Below, one piece after another: positions 5,243-6,990 of a stretch of DNA of 6,990 nucleotides. Each line of letters opens with the position of its first letter. Within the stretch, counting starts at the first letter, position 1. This stretch comes from Deltaproteobacteria bacterium (GTDB taxonomy: Bacteria > Desulfobacterota > DSM-4660 > Desulfatiglandales > B25-G16), in assembly GCA_003646935.1 (NCBI GenBank), contig QMLW01000093.1, positions 1 through 6,990 of the forward strand. The letters run 5' to 3'. Under the pieces are notes generated by a model. That model saw only the letters and a program-made list of their open reading frames with translations. It was not told the DNA's origin and searched no databases. A program made the translations under genes and the position numbers.

Positions 5243-6990
5243 ATGGGCACTCCAACAGGACTGGCCGAGAAGATCGTAGACGACGTGAGCATGTTTCATG
5301 CCTGCGAGCAATGCGGGCTCTGTAGCTCCGCGTGCCCCCTCACCGGCGTGGACGGCTTTAATGTCAGGAGAGTGCTAAGACATGTGGAGCTCGATCTAAC
5401 CGACGTGATAGCAGCCTCCCCCTATCCGTGGTCCTGTACCACCTGCGGCAGGTGCGAGGAGGTCTGCCCTAACGGAATTGCCATCCTCGATATTATACGG
5501 CCTCTGCGCTCCCTCTCCCCGCCGGAGTTCATTCCGGCTGCCCCCCCCTGTATCGAGGCCTGCCCCGCCGGCGTTGATATACCCGGATACCTGAGGCTCA
5601 TCGCGGAAGGTCAGATCGATAAGGCCTACGCATTGATCCGAGAAAAGGTGCCCTTTCCCGGTATACTGGGGCGTGTCTGCACCCATCCCTGTGAGGATGC
5701 CTGCAGGCGAGGCGAGGTCAACGAGCCCATCGCTATATGCGCACTCAAGCGTTACGCAGCTGATAACGCAGCCCGCCTGCCTGAGCAAATCTGGAACGTG
5801 GAAAAGGATACCGGCCACAGGGTAGCGATTGTCGGTGCCGGTCCTGCTGGACTGACAGCCGCCTTCTACCTGCGGAGGAAGGGCCATCACATCACCCTGT
5901 TCGAGGAGATGCCCAAGCCAGGGGGGATGCTGCGATTCGGTATCCCCGATTTCCGTCTGCCCAAGAACGTGGTAGATGCCGAGCTCAAGGAGATACTCGA
6001 TCTCGGCATCGAGGTAAAGGTAAACCGGAAAATGGGAAGGGATTTCGACCTGGATAGTCTCAGGGCAGACGGCTATGAAGCAATATTCATCGCGGTTGGC
6101 GCGAGCATCAGCAAGAGAATAGATCTCTTTGGGGGGGATCACCATGACGCGCTATGGGGCATCGATTTTCTCCGCGAGGTGAACGAGGGCAAGGAGATTG
6201 CCCTCAAGGATAAGGTGCTAGTGATCGGCGGAGGCAATGTGGCTATCGATGTGGCGCTCACGGCCTTACGGCTGGGGGCCAAGGAGGTAACCCTGGCCTG
6301 CTTGGAATGCAGAGAGGAGATGCCGGCCAACCAGTGGGAAATCGAGCAGGCCATGAAGGAGGGCGTAATCATCATGCCATCGTGGGGCCCTCACAAAATC
6401 CTGGAGGAGAGCGGAACGATCACCGGTGCAGAGCTCGTGCGGTGTACCTCGGTGTTCGATGACGGGGGCAATTTCTGTCCAACCTTTGCGAACATACGGG
6501 AAACGGTGAGAACCGATCAGGTGATCCTCGCCATAGGTCAAGAACCGGATCTCTCATGTATTGGTTCGATCGGGGAGATCCTGGTTGAGAATGACTGTAT
6601 TGTATTTGATGCCGAAACCCTCGAAACAGGGATGCCCGGCGTGTTTGTGGGCGGTGACGTGGTCAAGGCCCCCGGCACCATCATCGATGCCATCGCAGCG
6701 GGAAGACAGGCCGCATGTTCCATTGACAGCTTCTTGGGAGGGAATGGCGATATCTCCGAATCGGGAAGGGGCAATGGGCAGCTGGCTATGGATGAAACTG
6801 CATCCCGGCCCTATACGGGGAAAAGGGAGGAGGGATTTGCGGATCTCAAGAGGGAGGAAATGCCCACCATGCCCCTTGATAAAAGACATGAGGGGTTTGC
6901 GGAGGTTGAGCTCGGTTTCGATGAAGAGCAAGCTAAACGAGAGGCGGAGCGGTGCCTCCAGTGTGATTTAGAAATACAATTGGCAAAAGA
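5243..6990 (+). CDS. HdrC-GltD/NfnB-like fusion: iron-sulfur NAD(P)H-dependent flavoprotein, 3' end outside the window (582 codons visible)
   Basis: The frame is open from the ATG at 5243 to the window end. Residues 1-95 are an HdrC domain with two CxxCxxCxxxCP motifs (C21/24/27/31 and C65/68/71/75, the latter in CTTCGRCEEVCP). From about 100 begins a module like the glutamate synthase small subunit and NfnB: cysteines C103, C107, C146, C150, C154 and C166 for iron-sulfur binding, FAD-binding GAGPAG (198-203), the family motif GGMLRFGIPDFRLP, and a second nucleotide site GGGNVAID (329-336). The segment after that site reads CLECREEMPA (353-362), where NADPH enzymes have an Arg pair; E355 suggests NADH. 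The FAD contact GGDVV and a late RCLQCD, typical of the C-terminus of this family, show that little is missing from the GltD part. It would feed pyridine-nucleotide electrons into the HdrA pair, or take them out. No glutamate synthase large subunit is nearby, so amino-acid synthesis is unlikely. The fusion is clear; cofactor preference and direction are inference. Confidence 0.9.
   Translation, partial: MGTPTGLAEKIVDDVSMFHACEQCGLCSSACPLTGVDGFNVRRVLRHVELDLTDVIAASPYPWSCTTCGRCEEVCPNGIAILDIIRPLRSLSPPEFIPAAPPCIEACPAGVDIPGYLRLIAEGQIDKAYALIREKVPFPGILGRVCTHPCEDACRRGEVNEPIAICALKRYAADNAARLPEQIWNVEKDTGHRVAIVGAGPAGLTAAFYLRRKGHHITLFEEMPKPGGMLRFGIPDFRLPKNVVDAELKEILDLGIEVKVNRKMGRDFDLDSLRADGYEAIFIAVGASISKRIDLFGGDHHDALWGIDFLREVNEGKEIALKDKVLVIGGGNVAIDVALTALRLGAKEVTLACLECREEMPANQWEIEQAMKEGVIIMPSWGPHKILEESGTITGAELVRCTSVFDDGGNFCPTFANIRETVRTDQVILAIGQEPDLSCIGSIGEILVENDCIVFDAETLETGMPGVFVGGDVVKAPGTIIDAIAAGRQAACSIDSFLGGNGDISESGRGNGQLAMDETASRPYTGKREEGFADLKREEMPTMPLDKRHEGFAEVELGFDEEQAKREAERCLQCDLEIQLAK

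Noticed and set aside
5396..6145. A 249-aa open frame on the minus strand opposite the HdrC-GltD gene
   Set aside because: The plus strand carries the HdrC and FAD-binding motifs without interruption, and the antisense product resembles no family I know.
5555..6990. Glutamate synthase small subunit acting in nitrogen assimilation
   Set aside because: The domain is fused to HdrC, sits behind two HdrA genes, lacks the usual NADPH Arg pair, and has no large subunit nearby, so a redox-complex role fits better.

Overview
The window reads as chromosomal DNA of an anaerobic bacterium, most likely a Desulfobacterota-type (deltaproteobacterial) sulfate reducer or syntroph. This is inferred from the gene families, since no marker gene is present. 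It carries a beta-oxidation-type dehydrogenase next to a dense set of iron-sulfur flavoproteins of the heterodisulfide reductase (Hdr)/Qmo type. The intergenic DNA is rich in short, AT-rich degenerate repeats.

Layout. Positions 1-985 (minus strand) hold the 5' part of a 3-hydroxyacyl-CoA dehydrogenase gene that leaves the window at base 1. Positions 986-1150 are a divergent control region. A 15-bp palindrome sits where two back-to-back promoters overlap, one serving the dehydrogenase and one serving the rightward genes. From 1151 everything reads rightward: a 70-aa 2[4Fe-4S] ferredoxin (1151-1363); a 304-bp non-coding stretch full of hairpins and inverted repeats; a short HdrA-like flavoprotein (1668-3011); a 112-bp repeat-derived gap; a large HdrA fused to a C-terminal FlpD/MvhD domain (3124-5223); and, 19 bp later, an HdrC domain fused to a GltD/NfnB-like NAD(P)H-dependent flavoprotein (5243 to beyond 6990).

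How the parts may work together (inference). The short HdrA plus HdrA-FlpD pair resembles QmoA/QmoB of sulfate reducers. The usual membrane subunit QmoC is replaced here by a soluble HdrC-GltD fusion, which gives the complex its own pyridine-nucleotide site. That site lacks the Arg pair typical of NADPH binding and carries a Glu instead, which suggests NADH. A soluble complex linking NADH, ferredoxin and a third carrier is plausible, with the divergent dehydrogenase as one NADH source. No HdrB, hydrogenase or membrane subunit is visible, so the third partner is unknown.

The most unusual points are: this complex layout; an in-frame low-complexity insert in HdrA-FlpD that shares an 11-nt word with the adjacent intergenic DNA; replacement of two active-site-region Asn residues in the dehydrogenase; and the symmetric divergent promoter/operator.
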